Shown here one piece after another: positions 1 to 7,917 of a stretch of 32,107 nt of DNA (positions are counted from its first letter, which is position 1; each line of letters begins with the position of its first letter). Made by a program: the position numbers and the translations under genes. The DNA is taken from NCBI RefSeq assembly GCF_947487305.1, contig NZ_CANKWH010000025.1, positions 1-32,107 of the forward strand, in the 5' to 3' direction. This stretch comes from an uncultured Paracoccus sp. GTDB lineage: Bacteria > Pseudomonadota > Alphaproteobacteria > Rhodobacterales > Rhodobacteraceae. The notes below the pieces were generated by a model that was given only the letters and a program-made list of their open reading frames with translations, did no database searches and was not told the DNA's origin.

Positions 1-131
1 ATCCTGATCAAGCAGGCCCGCGCCGAACATCACGGTGACAATCAGCGCCAGCTACACCACGCTATGGGACAGCATCCTACGCACCGTCGCGACTGGCCGC
101 CTCAGAACAGTAGACGAAAGAGTCGATAATC

Positions 132-176
132 TTGAGCGACCGCATCCTATGATATACAGTATGAACTATGTGTATC
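132..176 (+). promoter_or_regulatory. vapBC promoter with palindromic operator
   Basis: A -35-like TTGAGC (132-137) and a -10-like TACAGT (155-160) are separated by 17 bp. The -10 lies inside an imperfect inverted repeat, GATATACA (151-158) and TGTGTATC (169-176), with arms matching at 7 of 8 bases and a 10-bp spacer. A palindrome over the promoter just upstream of an antitoxin gene is the usual arrangement for VapB/VapBC autorepression. The promoter elements are inferred by eye. Confidence 0.5.
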
Positions 177-189
177 TATGGAGGCCAGC

Positions 190-417
190 ATGCATGTTGC
201 CAAATGGGGAAATTCGTTGGCCGTTCGGCTTCCTGCGGAGCTCGTGCGCGAGCTTGGTCTGAAGGCGGGCGATGAAATCGAACTCCATCGGACAGAGGCC
301 GGGCTTGGGGTCAGCCGACGTCCTTCTGCCGCAGATATACTTGCAAATTTGCAGAAGTTCCGCGGCTCCCTTCCGGCCTCGGACCGCCTGACGCGCGACC
401 AGGCAAATGCCCGCTGA
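190..417 (+). CDS. vapB: VapB-type antitoxin (AbrB/MazE fold)
   Basis: A 75-residue protein starting MHVAKWGNSLAVRLP, the swapped-hairpin AbrB/MazE-type DNA-binding domain typical of VapB. The C-terminal part (about residues 45-75) is polar and would wrap the toxin. An in-frame ATG at 178 also exists, but GGAGG (180-184) sits 5 nt before the ATG at 190, so 190 is preferred. It overlaps vapC by 11 bp, as expected for a coupled toxin-antitoxin pair. VapB neutralises VapC and, with it, normally represses its own promoter through palindromes such as the one at 151-176. Confidence 0.88.
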   Translation: MHVAKWGNSLAVRLPAELVRELGLKAGDEIELHRTEAGLGVSRRPSAADILANLQKFRGSLPASDRLTRDQANAR

Positions 418-805
418 CTTTTTCGACACGAATGTCATTCTCTACCTGCTCGACGACAGCCCAAGGGCAGACATCGCCGCAGGTCTTCTTGCCAGCACCG
501 GGGTTGTCAGCGTTCAGGTCTTGAACGAGACGCTGGTCAATTGCATCAAGAAGGCTGGTATGTCCTGGCAGCAGGCTGGCGACTTTATCGCTGGCATCCG
601 CCAGTTGTGCCAAGTGGTCGACCTGACGGCGGAGATCCATGATGTCGGGACGGCCCTCGGTGAGAGATACGGCCTTTCGGTCTACGATGCGATGATCGTT
701 GCGGCCGCGCTTTTGAGCGGCTGCGACAGGCTCTACACCGAGGACATGCAGGACGGATTGCTTGTTGAAGGCAGGCTTCGGCTGGTCAATCCGTTCCGCG
801 CCTAG
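407..805 (+). CDS. vapC: VapC toxin, PIN-domain ribonuclease
   Basis: A 132-residue PIN-domain protein, normal length for VapC. The acidic metal-binding quartet is visible: D7 in FFDTN, E41 in VLNET, D94 in SVYDAM and D113 in YTEDM. It should cleave structured RNA (tRNA or rRNA loops in characterised VapCs) when VapB is lost; the target cannot be read from sequence. The start lies inside the vapB end (11-bp overlap), implying translational coupling. The stop codon TAG (803-805) overlaps the first base of an IS5-like terminal sequence, so the extreme C-terminus may have been reshaped by insertion, although it ends in a normal-looking LVNPFRA. All active-site residues are intact. Confidence 0.9.
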   Translation: MPADFFDTNVILYLLDDSPRADIAAGLLASTGVVSVQVLNETLVNCIKKAGMSWQQAGDFIAGIRQLCQVVDLTAEIHDVGTALGERYGLSVYDAMIVAAALLSGCDRLYTEDMQDGLLVEGRLRLVNPFRA

Positions 806-1063
806 GGTCAGGACTCTTTCTAGCGTCTCCCCCAGAACATGACGGTTGCGGTGTGGGCGACGGCGGAAGGGAAGACCTTGGGGTATCTGTCGTAGCGGGT
901 GGCGATCCGGCGTCAGTCCTTCAGTCGCCCGAGCATGATCTCGATCCTGTTGCGGCGTTTGTAGCGGCGTTTGTCGTGCTTGATGGGCTTGCCGCCAAGC
1001 TTCCGGCCGGAATGCAGGTTTTATACCTTTGTCTTCCAACGCTTCTCTGAACAAGTCAGCATA
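805..1063 (-). mobile_element. IS5-family remnant (transposase C-terminus and one end)
   Basis: Read on the minus strand, this encodes the characteristic IS5-family transposase tail: KHDKRRYKRRNRIEIMLGRL, then KD, a stop, and RRIATRYDRYPKVFPSAV, ending FWGRR and stop at 820-822. The stop inside (913-915) replaces the conserved Trp of the KDWRR motif. Two frame changes near 1010-1030 separate the upstream ADLFREALEDKGIK segment from the rest. GGGTCAGGACTC (805-816) resembles the terminal inverted repeat of the group. The N-terminal two thirds and the other end are missing. It is abruptly joined to an IS3 fragment at about 1063. It is a dead element. Confidence 0.85.
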
Positions 1064-1465
1064 GGCCCGTCAGGCCGGCGCGATCCGGACCCCCTTCGTC
1101 GCCTCGGCCGTATTGGCCAACTCGCGGCGCTGAGCCGACCGCGTCACGTTGATCCCAGAGCGTCCCTCAGCAGATCGGTCTGCATGCCCGGACCGGCAAA
1201 CAAGCACTTCTGCCGTCGGCTCTCTTCCTCGAGGTCCCTCATCTGGCTCATCATGGATACGTCCAAGCCGTCATACTTCGCTGGTCACTTGCAGAATCTC
1301 GCGCTGCCGATCCCATGGTTGCGGTACAATTCGGGAACGGCAAACCGTCCCTCGCCTCGAGGCAGGACGCCCATGATCCGGGCCTCGGTGATGCAGCCTC
1401 TCATCATCGGAATCTTCTCGTTCATCCTGTCGGGAAAATTCGCCCTCCGCATCCCCTTGACCATA
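1063..1465 (-). mobile_element. IS3-family remnant (orfA plus start of orfB)
   Basis: The minus strand carries the head of an IS3-family element: a degraded orfA (1144-1425) followed in another frame by the beginning of orfB. The latter reads VTRSAQRRELANTAEATKG and then VRIAPA before a stop at 1070-1072. The stop falls where a Cys is usual in IS3 OrfB proteins. orfB is then truncated by the junction with the IS5 fragment at about 1063. The outer boundary near 1465, about 20 bp past the kduD stop, is approximate because I cannot define the terminal repeat confidently. No catalytic DDE domain remains. Confidence 0.75.
1144..1425 (-). pseudogene. IS3 orfA (helix-turn-helix transposase subunit), broken
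   Basis: From ATG at 1425 the frame reads MNEKIPMMRGCITEARIMGV, then an HTH with PELYRNHGIGSARFCK, a stop at 1285-1287, and PAKYDGLDVSMMSQM with a Leu/Glu-rich coiled coil to a second stop at 1144-1146. The pattern matches IS3-family OrfA proteins (TEAQIMGVL, VPELCREHG, FYKWRAKYGGMD). The internal TGA replaces the conserved Trp of the KWRAKYG motif. Length is near the family's roughly 90 residues apart from this nonsense codon, so inactivation is by point mutation rather than deletion. Confidence 0.8.
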
Positions 1466-1482
1466 AGGAGAGTTCCCCATGC

Positions 1483-2226
1483 TCACCGCGCAAGCCAGCC
1501 GCCATCGACGTTCAGCACCGCGCCGGTGACATAGCGCGCGGCGGGCGAGCAGAGAAAGGCGGCGGTACCGCCGATATCCTCGGGGCGGCCCCAACGGCCC
1601 GCCGGGATGCGCTCCAGGATCTGGCGCGAGCGTTCGGGATCGGCGCGTAGCGCCTCGGTGTTGCTGGTGGAGATATAACCGGGCGCGATGGCATTGACGG
1701 TGATCCCGTGGGGTCCCCATTCATTCGCCAGCAGCTTGGTGATCCCCGCCACGCCATGTTTGCTGGCGGTATAGCCGGGCACGCGGATGCCGCCCTGGAA
1801 GCTCAGCAGCGAGGCGATGTTGACGATGGCGCCTTTCGCGCCTTGGGCGATCAGTTCGCGGCCGAAGCTTTGGCAGGTGAAGAAGACCGCCTTCAGATTG
1901 GTGTCGATGACGGCATCCCAATCGGCCTCGGAATGGGTGACCGCATCCTCGCGGCGGATGATGCCGGCATTGTTGACCAGCAGCGTGTAACCGGCCGCCG
2001 CGAACACATCCCGCGCCGCCATCGGATCGGCGAAATCCAGCACCAGATCATCGGCCTCGCCCCCCGTCGCGCGGATCGCAGCGATGGTGTCGGAGCTGGG
2101 CCGACGTCCCGCGCAAGTGACAGCCGCGCCTTGCCCGGCCAACGCCACAGCGATGGCCTGCCCGATGCCGGTATTGGCCCCCGTGACCAGTGCGCGTTGC
2201 CCCTCCAGCGAAAACAGCCCGGCCAT
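1483..2226 (-). CDS. kduD: KduD, 2-dehydro-3-deoxy-D-gluconate 5-dehydrogenase (SDR)
   Basis: A 247-residue classical short-chain dehydrogenase. It has the TGANTGIG nucleotide-binding loop (15-22), NNAG (85-88), and the catalytic S139, Y152 and K156 in YTASK. The stretch GGIRVPGYTASKHGVAGITK is characteristic of KduD. The enzyme interconverts 2,5-diketo-3-deoxygluconate and 2-keto-3-deoxygluconate with NAD(H) in the cytosol, the step after KduI in unsaturated uronate breakdown. Its ATG shares one base with the kduI stop (TGATG), so the two are translationally coupled. It is the last gene of the minus-strand operon. The IS3 remnant begins about 20 bp downstream. No gene for the next steps (KdgK, KdgA) is present in the window. 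Confidence 0.93.
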   Translation of the reverse strand: MAGLFSLEGQRALVTGANTGIGQAIAVALAGQGAAVTCAGRRPSSDTIAAIRATGGEADDLVLDFADPMAARDVFAAAGYTLLVNNAGIIRREDAVTHSEADWDAVIDTNLKAVFFTCQSFGRELIAQGAKGAIVNIASLLSFQGGIRVPGYTASKHGVAGITKLLANEWGPHGITVNAIAPGYISTSNTEALRADPERSRQILERIPAGRWGRPEDIGGTAAFLCSPAARYVTGAVLNVDGGWLAR

Positions 2227-3050
2227 CAGCGCAGATCCGCGGGCTGGATGAAATCCATGTCGGTGTAGTCGACATTGTCCCCGGCCATCGCCCAGATGAA
2301 GGTATAGGCGCCGATCCCGGCCCCCGAATGCACCGACCAGGGCGGCGAGATCGCGGCCTCTTCATTGCCGACGAACAGGTGCCGGGTCTCCTGCGGCTCG
2401 CCCATCAGGTGCAGCACGCGGGCTTCGGGGGCCATGCCCCAGTAGAGATAGGCCTCCATCCGCCGGTCATGGACATGGCTGGGGATGGTGTTCCAGACCG
2501 AGCCATCCTCGAGCGCGGTATAGCCCAGGATCAACTGGCAGCTTTCCATCACCTGCGGGTGGATGAACTGCTTGATGGTGCGCTTGTTCGAGGTTTCGGA
2601 GGCGCCGAGTTTCACTTCGACGCAGTCGGCCACGGTGATCAGGCGATTTGGCAGGGCGCGATGGGCCGGGGCCGAGGTGATATAGAACCGTCCCTCACCG
2701 GCGAAGGTGACGGGACCGCTGCCCATGCCCAGATAGAGCACATCGCCGGTGTTCATCGCATAGGTTTCGCCACCCGCCGAAACAGTGCCTGCCGCGCCGA
2801 TATTCACGACGCCCATCTCGCGGCGGTCGAGGAAGTTCGGGGTTCTTGTCTCATCGACCCGGTCCAGCATCAATTCCCCGCCGGCCGGCACCGCGCCGCC
2901 GAGAACAAAGCGGTCGTAATGGGTATAGACCAGCCGGATATCTCCATCCGCGAACAGGCCTTGCGCCAGAAAGTTCCTGCGCAGGGTTCCGGTATCCATG
3001 CTCTTGGCATGGGCGGGATGAACGGCATGTCGGGTTTGAACGGAAAGCAT
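2226..3050 (-). CDS. kduI: KduI, 5-dehydro-4-deoxy-D-glucuronate isomerase
   Basis: A 274-residue KduI-type double cupin that isomerises 4-deoxy-L-threo-5-hexosulose uronate to 2,5-diketo-3-deoxygluconate. The zinc ligands are visible: H192 and H194 in SHVHDRRMEA, E199, and H241 in WSVHSGAG. The N-terminal TRHAVHPAHAKSMDTGTLR block is typical. An in-frame upstream ATG at 3104 exists. I chose 3050 because AAAGGA lies at a good distance before it and the protein then has the family's usual length. It follows the sulfatase stop on the same strand after a 78-bp gap and overlaps kduD by one base. The substrate is supplied by the GH88 enzyme upstream in the same operon. Confidence 0.94.
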   Translation of the reverse strand: MLSVQTRHAVHPAHAKSMDTGTLRRNFLAQGLFADGDIRLVYTHYDRFVLGGAVPAGGELMLDRVDETRTPNFLDRREMGVVNIGAAGTVSAGGETYAMNTGDVLYLGMGSGPVTFAGEGRFYITSAPAHRALPNRLITVADCVEVKLGASETSNKRTIKQFIHPQVMESCQLILGYTALEDGSVWNTIPSHVHDRRMEAYLYWGMAPEARVLHLMGEPQETRHLFVGNEEAAISPPWSVHSGAGIGAYTFIWAMAGDNVDYTDMDFIQPADLR

Positions 3051-3128
3051 CGTGGTCCTTTCGTCAGTGCAGGGCTGGTCTGGCCGGTGCGGCGGGTGCT
3101 GCATCGGTCGGGTGAATACGGGGGCGTT

Positions 3129-4556
3129 TTACGCGGCAGGTGCCGGGGCGTATGCAGCCAGGAAATCGTCAAGATCGGCCATCTGCAGTGGCAGGTGATC
3201 GCCGGTCTCGCGCATATGCGTCAGCAGCAGGGCTAACAGCGTGGCGGCAAGGTCTGGTCGGCTGGCGATCAGGTTGTGGTCTTCCAGCGGATCGGTGGTC
3301 AGGTCGTGCAGTTCAAAGAAGATCTCGTCCTTGAAGCAATCGACGATCAGCTTGTCGCGGCCCCGGATCACCGCGCGCGAGAAATTTCCAAGCGCGCCAT
3401 TGCCGTCATATTGCACGAAGATCGGTTGTTCTTCGACCCGCTCGAGCAGATTGCGCCCGGGCAGGCCAACTGGAGGATCGATCCCCAGCGCCGCACACAG
3501 CGTCGGCAACACGTCGATATGGCTGACCGGCGTGCTGTTCACGCCCGTCTGCTGCCGATCCTTCGGCAGTTTCAGCACGACCGGCGTGCGGATCGCCTCT
3601 TCATACATGCACATCTTCTGGAACAGCCGGTGCGCCCCCAGCATCTCGCCATGATCTGTGGTGAACAGGATCACCGCATCATCATAAACTCCTTCGGATT
3701 TCAGCCGCGCGATGATTTCGCCCACGCAATGATCAAGCAGCTGGACCAGACCCGCATAGACGCGCCAAACCTCTTGCCAGTCCTCGCGGCTGTAGCGTGC
3801 GCCAATGAAGCCGGTCAGGTTATACAGTTGCAGCGGGCTTTGCCCCTCGCTCCAGCGGCCGACATTCGCAGGCATCTCGATCGCGTCGACGGCGGAATAC
3901 CACGGATCGGGGATCTGGAACGGCGGATGCGGGGCCAGGAACATCGCGCTGAGAAACAGCGGCTTGTCGCGGTCGCGCTGGTCTATGGCCTCAAGCGTCG
4001 TGCGCAGGATATGGCCGTCGAAGAAGCTGTCGAAGCCAGGATCATAACGCCCGGTTGCCGGGGTCGAGCCGCTTCCCAACTGGCTGCGGTGCCCCGAAAC
4101 CAGTTCGGGCAGGTCGGCGCGGAAATCGGGGCCGCCGGGCATGGGATCGCCGCGTTCGGCCAGGAAGGGCGCATAGGTATCTTCAAGCGTGACCCAATGG
4201 GTACTGCCTGTCGCGCGACGCTCCAGCGGCGGATCGAAATAGAGATGCTGCTTGCCGGTGTGCCAGCCGTCCCATTCCCCGGACAGAAGATCATAGAGGA
4301 TCGGGGTGCCGTCCCTGACCACGCCATGCGCCCGGTCCGCCTCGACCCAGGGATTGATGAGACAGCCGGTCTCGTTGGGATAGCGCCCTGTGAAGAACGA
4401 CGCCCGCGACGGCATGCACAAGGGCGAGGCGCAGTAGGTCCTGGGAAAGAACAGGCTGTCCGCGGCCAGCGCCATCACGTTGGGCATGTGTTCGGGCGAG
4501 ATCAGGTCATGGCGCAACTGGTCGGCCATGATGACGACAAGATGCGGGCGGGTCAT
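3129..4556 (-). CDS. Formylglycine-dependent sulfatase, probably on unsaturated uronyl disaccharides
   Basis: A 475-residue type I sulfatase. C47-M-P-S-R begins the Cys-type modification motif (CMPSRASFFTGR); C47 would be converted to formylglycine. D12 in VVIMADQ and the FTTDHGEMLG block supply calcium ligands. No signal peptide is seen (starts MTRPHLVVIM), so it should act in the cytosol on imported sulfated oligosaccharides. The exact sulfate position cannot be read. The start at 4556 overlaps the stop of the LacI gene by 4 bp (ATGA). Association with GH88, KduI and KduD points to sulfated glycosaminoglycan-like or algal uronate-containing fragments. No gene for the maturation enzyme (FGE or anSME) is in the window, so activation must come from elsewhere. 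Confidence 0.9.
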   Translation of the reverse strand: MTRPHLVVIMADQLRHDLISPEHMPNVMALAADSLFFPRTYCASPLCMPSRASFFTGRYPNETGCLINPWVEADRAHGVVRDGTPILYDLLSGEWDGWHTGKQHLYFDPPLERRATGSTHWVTLEDTYAPFLAERGDPMPGGPDFRADLPELVSGHRSQLGSGSTPATGRYDPGFDSFFDGHILRTTLEAIDQRDRDKPLFLSAMFLAPHPPFQIPDPWYSAVDAIEMPANVGRWSEGQSPLQLYNLTGFIGARYSREDWQEVWRVYAGLVQLLDHCVGEIIARLKSEGVYDDAVILFTTDHGEMLGAHRLFQKMCMYEEAIRTPVVLKLPKDRQQTGVNSTPVSHIDVLPTLCAALGIDPPVGLPGRNLLERVEEQPIFVQYDGNGALGNFSRAVIRGRDKLIVDCFKDEIFFELHDLTTDPLEDHNLIASRPDLAATLLALLLTHMRETGDHLPLQMADLDDFLAAYAPAPAA

Positions 4557-5599
4557 GGTTTGCCAGTCGTCCGCGGTGCAGCGATGGTGGCGCGGGTGAT
4601 GACCTCGACCCCCATATTCATGCGCACAGTCCCGCGCGCGGGATTGGTAATCCGCGCCAGCAGCAATTGCGCGCCGGCGCGGCCAAGCTCGGCCCGGTCG
4701 ATGCGCATGGTCGTCAGGGGAGGGCGCGAACTGCCCGCCAGGGTCACGTCGTCGATGCCGATGACCGAGAAGTCTTCGGGCAGAGCGAAGCCGAGCGATT
4801 GCAGTCCCTGCATGACACCGAAGGCGACCATGTCCGAACTGCAGAAAAAGCCCGTCACATCCGCCAGCCGCCCGGCCCGATGCGCGGCAATGATGGCGGC
4901 GCGCGATTCGGTTTCCGCAAATCCGGCCTCGCCAAGATCCAGCACTTGGCCGGCAGGGTCCAGCCCCGCTTCGGTCATCGCCGTTGCAAAGCCTTCCATG
5001 CGACGCTGCATGGTCAAGCGGTGGGGCCGGGTGACATGCAGGATGTTGCGATGGCCCGCGTTCAGCAGTTGTTGGGTCGCCATCCAGCCGGCCGACCAGT
5101 TGTCGGGCAGCACGCAATCGAGCCGCATGGTGCGGTCCATGCCGTTGATCAGCACAGCCGGCACACCGGCATCGGCGATGCGACCGACCAGCCGGGTGTC
5201 GTCAAGGCCGATGGCGATGATGGCGCCGCCCTCGGGATCGGCAAGGATGTCGTCGATCTCGGCCTGACTGCCCTCGGCTGATGGCGTGAACAGCCGCACC
5301 TCGACCGACAGGCCGCCGACCGCGCATTCCTCGAGAACGCCCTTGATGATGTCCTCGTAGAACAGCGAATCGGAGTAATAGGCCGCCGGGATCACCAGTG
5401 TTGCAGAACTGATCCCCGCGCGCTGGAAAGCCTTGGTGGCCCGTGCCTGATAGCCGAGCCGGTCTGCGGCAGCCATGACGCGCTGCCGGTTCTCTTCGCT
5501 GACGCCGCCGCGATTGTTCAGGACTTTCGAGGCGGCGGCGAGGGAAACCCCGGCAGCATCGGCGATATCGCGCAAGGTCGTGGTCGAGCTGTCAGACAT
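4553..5599 (-). CDS. LacI-family transcriptional repressor of the uronide locus
   Basis: A 348-residue LacI/GalR regulator. It has an N-terminal HTH (about 8-30: LRDIADAAGVSLAAASKVLN), a hinge around 50-60 and a periplasmic-binding-protein-like effector domain, ending in the usual DDVTLAGSSRPPLTTMRID region. An in-frame ATG at 5674 exists. I chose 5599 because the protein then starts just before the HTH, as in the family, and a GAGGAA-like ribosome site precedes it. It lies between the hydrolase and the sulfatase, overlapping the latter by 4 bp. It probably represses both divergent transcripts through the GAAA-(N)-TTTC boxes at 6855-6917 and is relieved by an unsaturated uronide or a Kdu-pathway intermediate. 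The effector is inference. Confidence 0.92.
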   Translation of the reverse strand: MSDSSTTTLRDIADAAGVSLAAASKVLNNRGGVSEENRQRVMAAADRLGYQARATKAFQRAGISSATLVIPAAYYSDSLFYEDIIKGVLEECAVGGLSVEVRLFTPSAEGSQAEIDDILADPEGGAIIAIGLDDTRLVGRIADAGVPAVLINGMDRTMRLDCVLPDNWSAGWMATQQLLNAGHRNILHVTRPHRLTMQRRMEGFATAMTEAGLDPAGQVLDLGEAGFAETESRAAIIAAHRAGRLADVTGFFCSSDMVAFGVMQGLQSLGFALPEDFSVIGIDDVTLAGSSRPPLTTMRIDRAELGRAGAQLLLARITNPARGTVRMNMGVEVITRATIAAPRTTGKP

Positions 5600-5648
5600 C
5601 GGGTTCCTCGGTCGTTCGGTCACAGTGATAGCCGGTGGGCAACGGGGC

Positions 5649-6833
5649 TCACCAGAAGAATTGTGTATGGCCAAGCGAGCGCATCAGCGCCTCCATGAAG
5701 TAGTAATCGCCATAGGGAAGCATGTTGTCGGCAAAGCCCGAGCCGACATGCGCCGCGCCGTGGGCCAGCATCCCGAGCGCCTGTGGGTCGCCGGTCAGAT
5801 CGCAGCTGTCCAGCAGCCCGCCCAGCAGCCGGTCGCCGAAATCGCGCCAGTGACTGGCCTCGGCCGGAATCTGTTGCGCCAGAAGATAGGCACCCGCCGC
5901 CATCACCGCTCCGGCTGAACTGTCGCGCGGCACGTTGGCGCCCGGTGCGTCGAAATCCCACGCCGGAACCGCGTCACTGCCCATCAGCGCCTCGGCCTTG
6001 GCGGCCAGACGCCGCGCGGCCCGCAGATAGACCGGATTGCCGGTCACGGCGGCGCTTTGGGCATAGCCGTGGATCAACCAGGCCTGTCCGCGCGACCAGC
6101 AGGAGCCGTCGGCGAAGCCCTGATGGGTCTCTCCGCGCAATGCCGCACCCGTCACCGGATCGAAGAGGAAAGTGTGAAAGCTGGTGTCATCGGCACGGAC
6201 CAGATGGGCCAGCGCAGTTTCGGCATGGCCATCGGCGGCAATGCGGAAATCGGCGCGGCCGGTCTCGCCATATGCCCAATAGAGCAGCGCGAGGTTCTGC
6301 AGCGTATCGGCGATGATCCGGCCTGCCGCGTGATGCGGGTCGACCCGACCATGCGGCGCGACGGCGTTCCATGCCTGAAGATAGCGGCCCTCGGGCCGAT
6401 AGCGGCTCAGCAGCAGTTCGGCGGCCTTCAGCGCCATTTCGCGCGGCTCCTCGGCGCCGGTCATCAGCCAGTCGGCGACACATCCGAGCGAGAACTGGAA
6501 GCCAAGATCGTGGTCCTGTGCCTGCCGGTTCGCCAGGATCGCCCGAAAGACCGGGCGGCGGGCCTGCGCGGCATTCCGAAAGACCGGATCGCCGGTCAAC
6601 TGCAGCGCCAGCCACAATTGCCCGGCCTGAAAGCTGACGACCCAGTCGAAGGGCGCACAATAGATCCAGTGATTCGCCGCGGTGCCGATCTTGGGATTGC
6701 GCAGGCCGATCACAGGCATGGTCATGCGCAGTTTTTCCACGCAGCGCTCGATGGCCTGCTGATGGCGGGCGGCGTTGCGGGTAAGAAAGGCGGGATCGGC
6801 GGCGGCGAAATAACTATTGGCCTCGATGTTCAT
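5649..6833 (-). CDS. Unsaturated glucuronyl hydrolase, GH88 family
   Basis: A 394-residue (alpha/alpha)6-barrel hydrolase. Family landmarks are D109 in QDHDLGFQ and D176 in RIIADTLQNLALLYWA, matching the two essential Asp residues of GH88 enzymes, plus HQGFADGSCWSRGQAW (237-252). It hydrates the vinyl ether of delta-4,5-unsaturated uronic acid at the non-reducing end of oligosaccharides, releasing the uronate that feeds KduI. No signal peptide is seen, so it is cytosolic. AGGAGG lies 6-7 nt before the ATG at 6833. It is the first gene of the minus-strand operon and is read away from the shared control region. GH105 is a related alternative, but the HQGFADGSCWSRGQ block and the Asp context favour GH88. 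Confidence 0.92.
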   Translation of the reverse strand: MNIEANSYFAAADPAFLTRNAARHQQAIERCVEKLRMTMPVIGLRNPKIGTAANHWIYCAPFDWVVSFQAGQLWLALQLTGDPVFRNAAQARRPVFRAILANRQAQDHDLGFQFSLGCVADWLMTGAEEPREMALKAAELLLSRYRPEGRYLQAWNAVAPHGRVDPHHAAGRIIADTLQNLALLYWAYGETGRADFRIAADGHAETALAHLVRADDTSFHTFLFDPVTGAALRGETHQGFADGSCWSRGQAWLIHGYAQSAAVTGNPVYLRAARRLAAKAEALMGSDAVPAWDFDAPGANVPRDSSAGAVMAAGAYLLAQQIPAEASHWRDFGDRLLGGLLDSCDLTGDPQALGMLAHGAAHVGSGFADNMLPYGDYYFMEALMRSLGHTQFFW

Positions 6834-6854
6834 CAGCGTCCTCCTGGGCTGAGT

Positions 6855-6917
6855 GAACTTTCGGATAAATAGAAACTTTCGTCAACAATGAAAATTTCAG
6901 TTGACGGAGAAATTTCT
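6855..6917. promoter_or_regulatory. Four-box operator array in the divergent promoter region
   Basis: The 160-bp gap between the GH88 gene and the first permease contains four related palindromes: GAACTTTC (6855-6862), GAAACTTTC (6872-6880), TGAAAATTTCA (6889-6899) and AGAAATTTCT (6908-6917). Their centres (6858, 6876, 6894, 6912.5) are about 18 bp apart. The third box is also flanked by a perfect 7-bp inverted repeat, CGTCAAC (6880-6886) and GTTGACG (6900-6906). LacI-family sites are commonly TGAAA...TTTCA palindromes, so the adjacent LacI-type protein is the natural candidate ligand. The boxes are seen directly; the binding is inferred. Confidence 0.6.
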
Positions 6918-6993
6918 TTCCGTCATCATTTGGTCATGGCGTATCGGCCCGCGCTGCCAATCCATGGGTCGATCACCGAAGGGAGGCTAAGCA

Positions 6994-7917
6994 ATGTCTG
7001 TCAACGAGGCCCCGCTATATCGCGCGCCGCTGTGGCTGCGCTTCAAGGGCCAGCTCGCTGGTTACGGTTTCCTGTCGCCCTGGCTGATCGGGCTTTTCGC
7101 CCTGACCCTGGGGCCGGCGGTGTCATCGCTGTATCTGTCGATGACCGATTATTCGCTGATGTCCTCGCCGCGATGGGTCGGTGCCGACAACTATGTCCGC
7201 ATCGCCAGCGACGATCCGCGCTTCCGCGCCGCGATGAACGTCACCTTCACCTATGTGCTGCTGTCCGTGCCGTTGAAGCTGATCTTCGCCCTGGCCATCG
7301 CGGTCTTGCTGAACAAGGGGCTGAAGGGCCTCAACTGGTTCCGGGCCATCTTCTACCTGCCCTCGCTGATCGGCGGCTCGGTCGCCATCGCGGTGCTGTG
7401 GCGGCAGGTCTTTGCCAGCGACGGCATCATCAATCAGGTGCTGATGGCCGTCTTCAACTACGAGGGCCCCAGTTGGATCGCCAATCCGAACACGGCGATC
7501 TACACGCTGGTGGCGCTGGCGGTCTGGCAGTTCGGATCCTCGATGATCATCTTCCTCGCCGGCCTGCGCCAGATCCCCACGGACATGTACGAGGCCGCCA
7601 GCATCGATGGCGCCAGCCGTGCCCGCCAGTTCTTCAAGATCACCCTGCCGCTTCTGACGCCGGTGATTTTCTTCAATGCCGTCATCCTGACCATCGACGC
7701 GTTCAAGGCCTTCACGCCGGCCTTCGTCATCAGCGACGGTTCGGGCGGCCCGATCGACTCGACGCTGTTCTACACGCTCTACCTCTATCAGGAGGCGTTC
7801 ACGAATTTCCGCTTCGGCTATGCCTCGGCGCTGGCCTGGGTGCTGGTGGCGATCATCGCGGGCTTCACCGCGCTGGCTTTCCTCTCCGCAAAATATTGGG
7901 TGCATTACGATGACTGA
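6994..7917 (+). CDS. Sugar ABC transporter permease, UgpA/MalF-like (CUT1)
   Basis: A 307-residue inner-membrane permease with about six hydrophobic helices. The EAA coupling loop (about 200-220: EAASIDGASRARQFFKITLP) contacts the ATPase. It would form a heterodimer with the next permease to pass a di- or oligosaccharide. GGGAGG lies before the ATG at 6994. It is the first gene of the plus-strand importer operon and overlaps the second permease by 8 bp. A longer overlapping frame (6888-7913) is a shadow because it does not encode membrane helices. Substrate assignment to sulfated unsaturated uronides comes only from the divergent enzymes. Confidence 0.92.
   Translation: MSVNEAPLYRAPLWLRFKGQLAGYGFLSPWLIGLFALTLGPAVSSLYLSMTDYSLMSSPRWVGADNYVRIASDDPRFRAAMNVTFTYVLLSVPLKLIFALAIAVLLNKGLKGLNWFRAIFYLPSLIGGSVAIAVLWRQVFASDGIINQVLMAVFNYEGPSWIANPNTAIYTLVALAVWQFGSSMIIFLAGLRQIPTDMYEAASIDGASRARQFFKITLPLLTPVIFFNAVILTIDAFKAFTPAFVISDGSGGPIDSTLFYTLYLYQEAFTNFRFGYASALAWVLVAIIAGFTALAFLSAKYWVHYDD

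Noticed and set aside
1..177. Possible gene end at the left edge
   Set aside because: A short minus-strand frame (MFGAGLLDQD) and a plus-strand frame reaching a stop near 130 are visible, but neither shows a family signature, and too little sequence is present.
2226..3104. Longer KduI starting at 3104
   Set aside because: The extra 18 residues are not like KduI and the ribosome site favours 3050.
3276..5267. A 663-codon open frame on the plus strand
   Set aside because: It is antisense to the sulfatase and LacI genes, which have complete motifs. Long antisense frames are common in GC-rich DNA and the translation shows no domain.
6888..7913. A plus-strand frame of 341 codons overlapping the first permease
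   Set aside because: The overlapping frame from 6994 encodes membrane helices and the EAA motif; this one does not.
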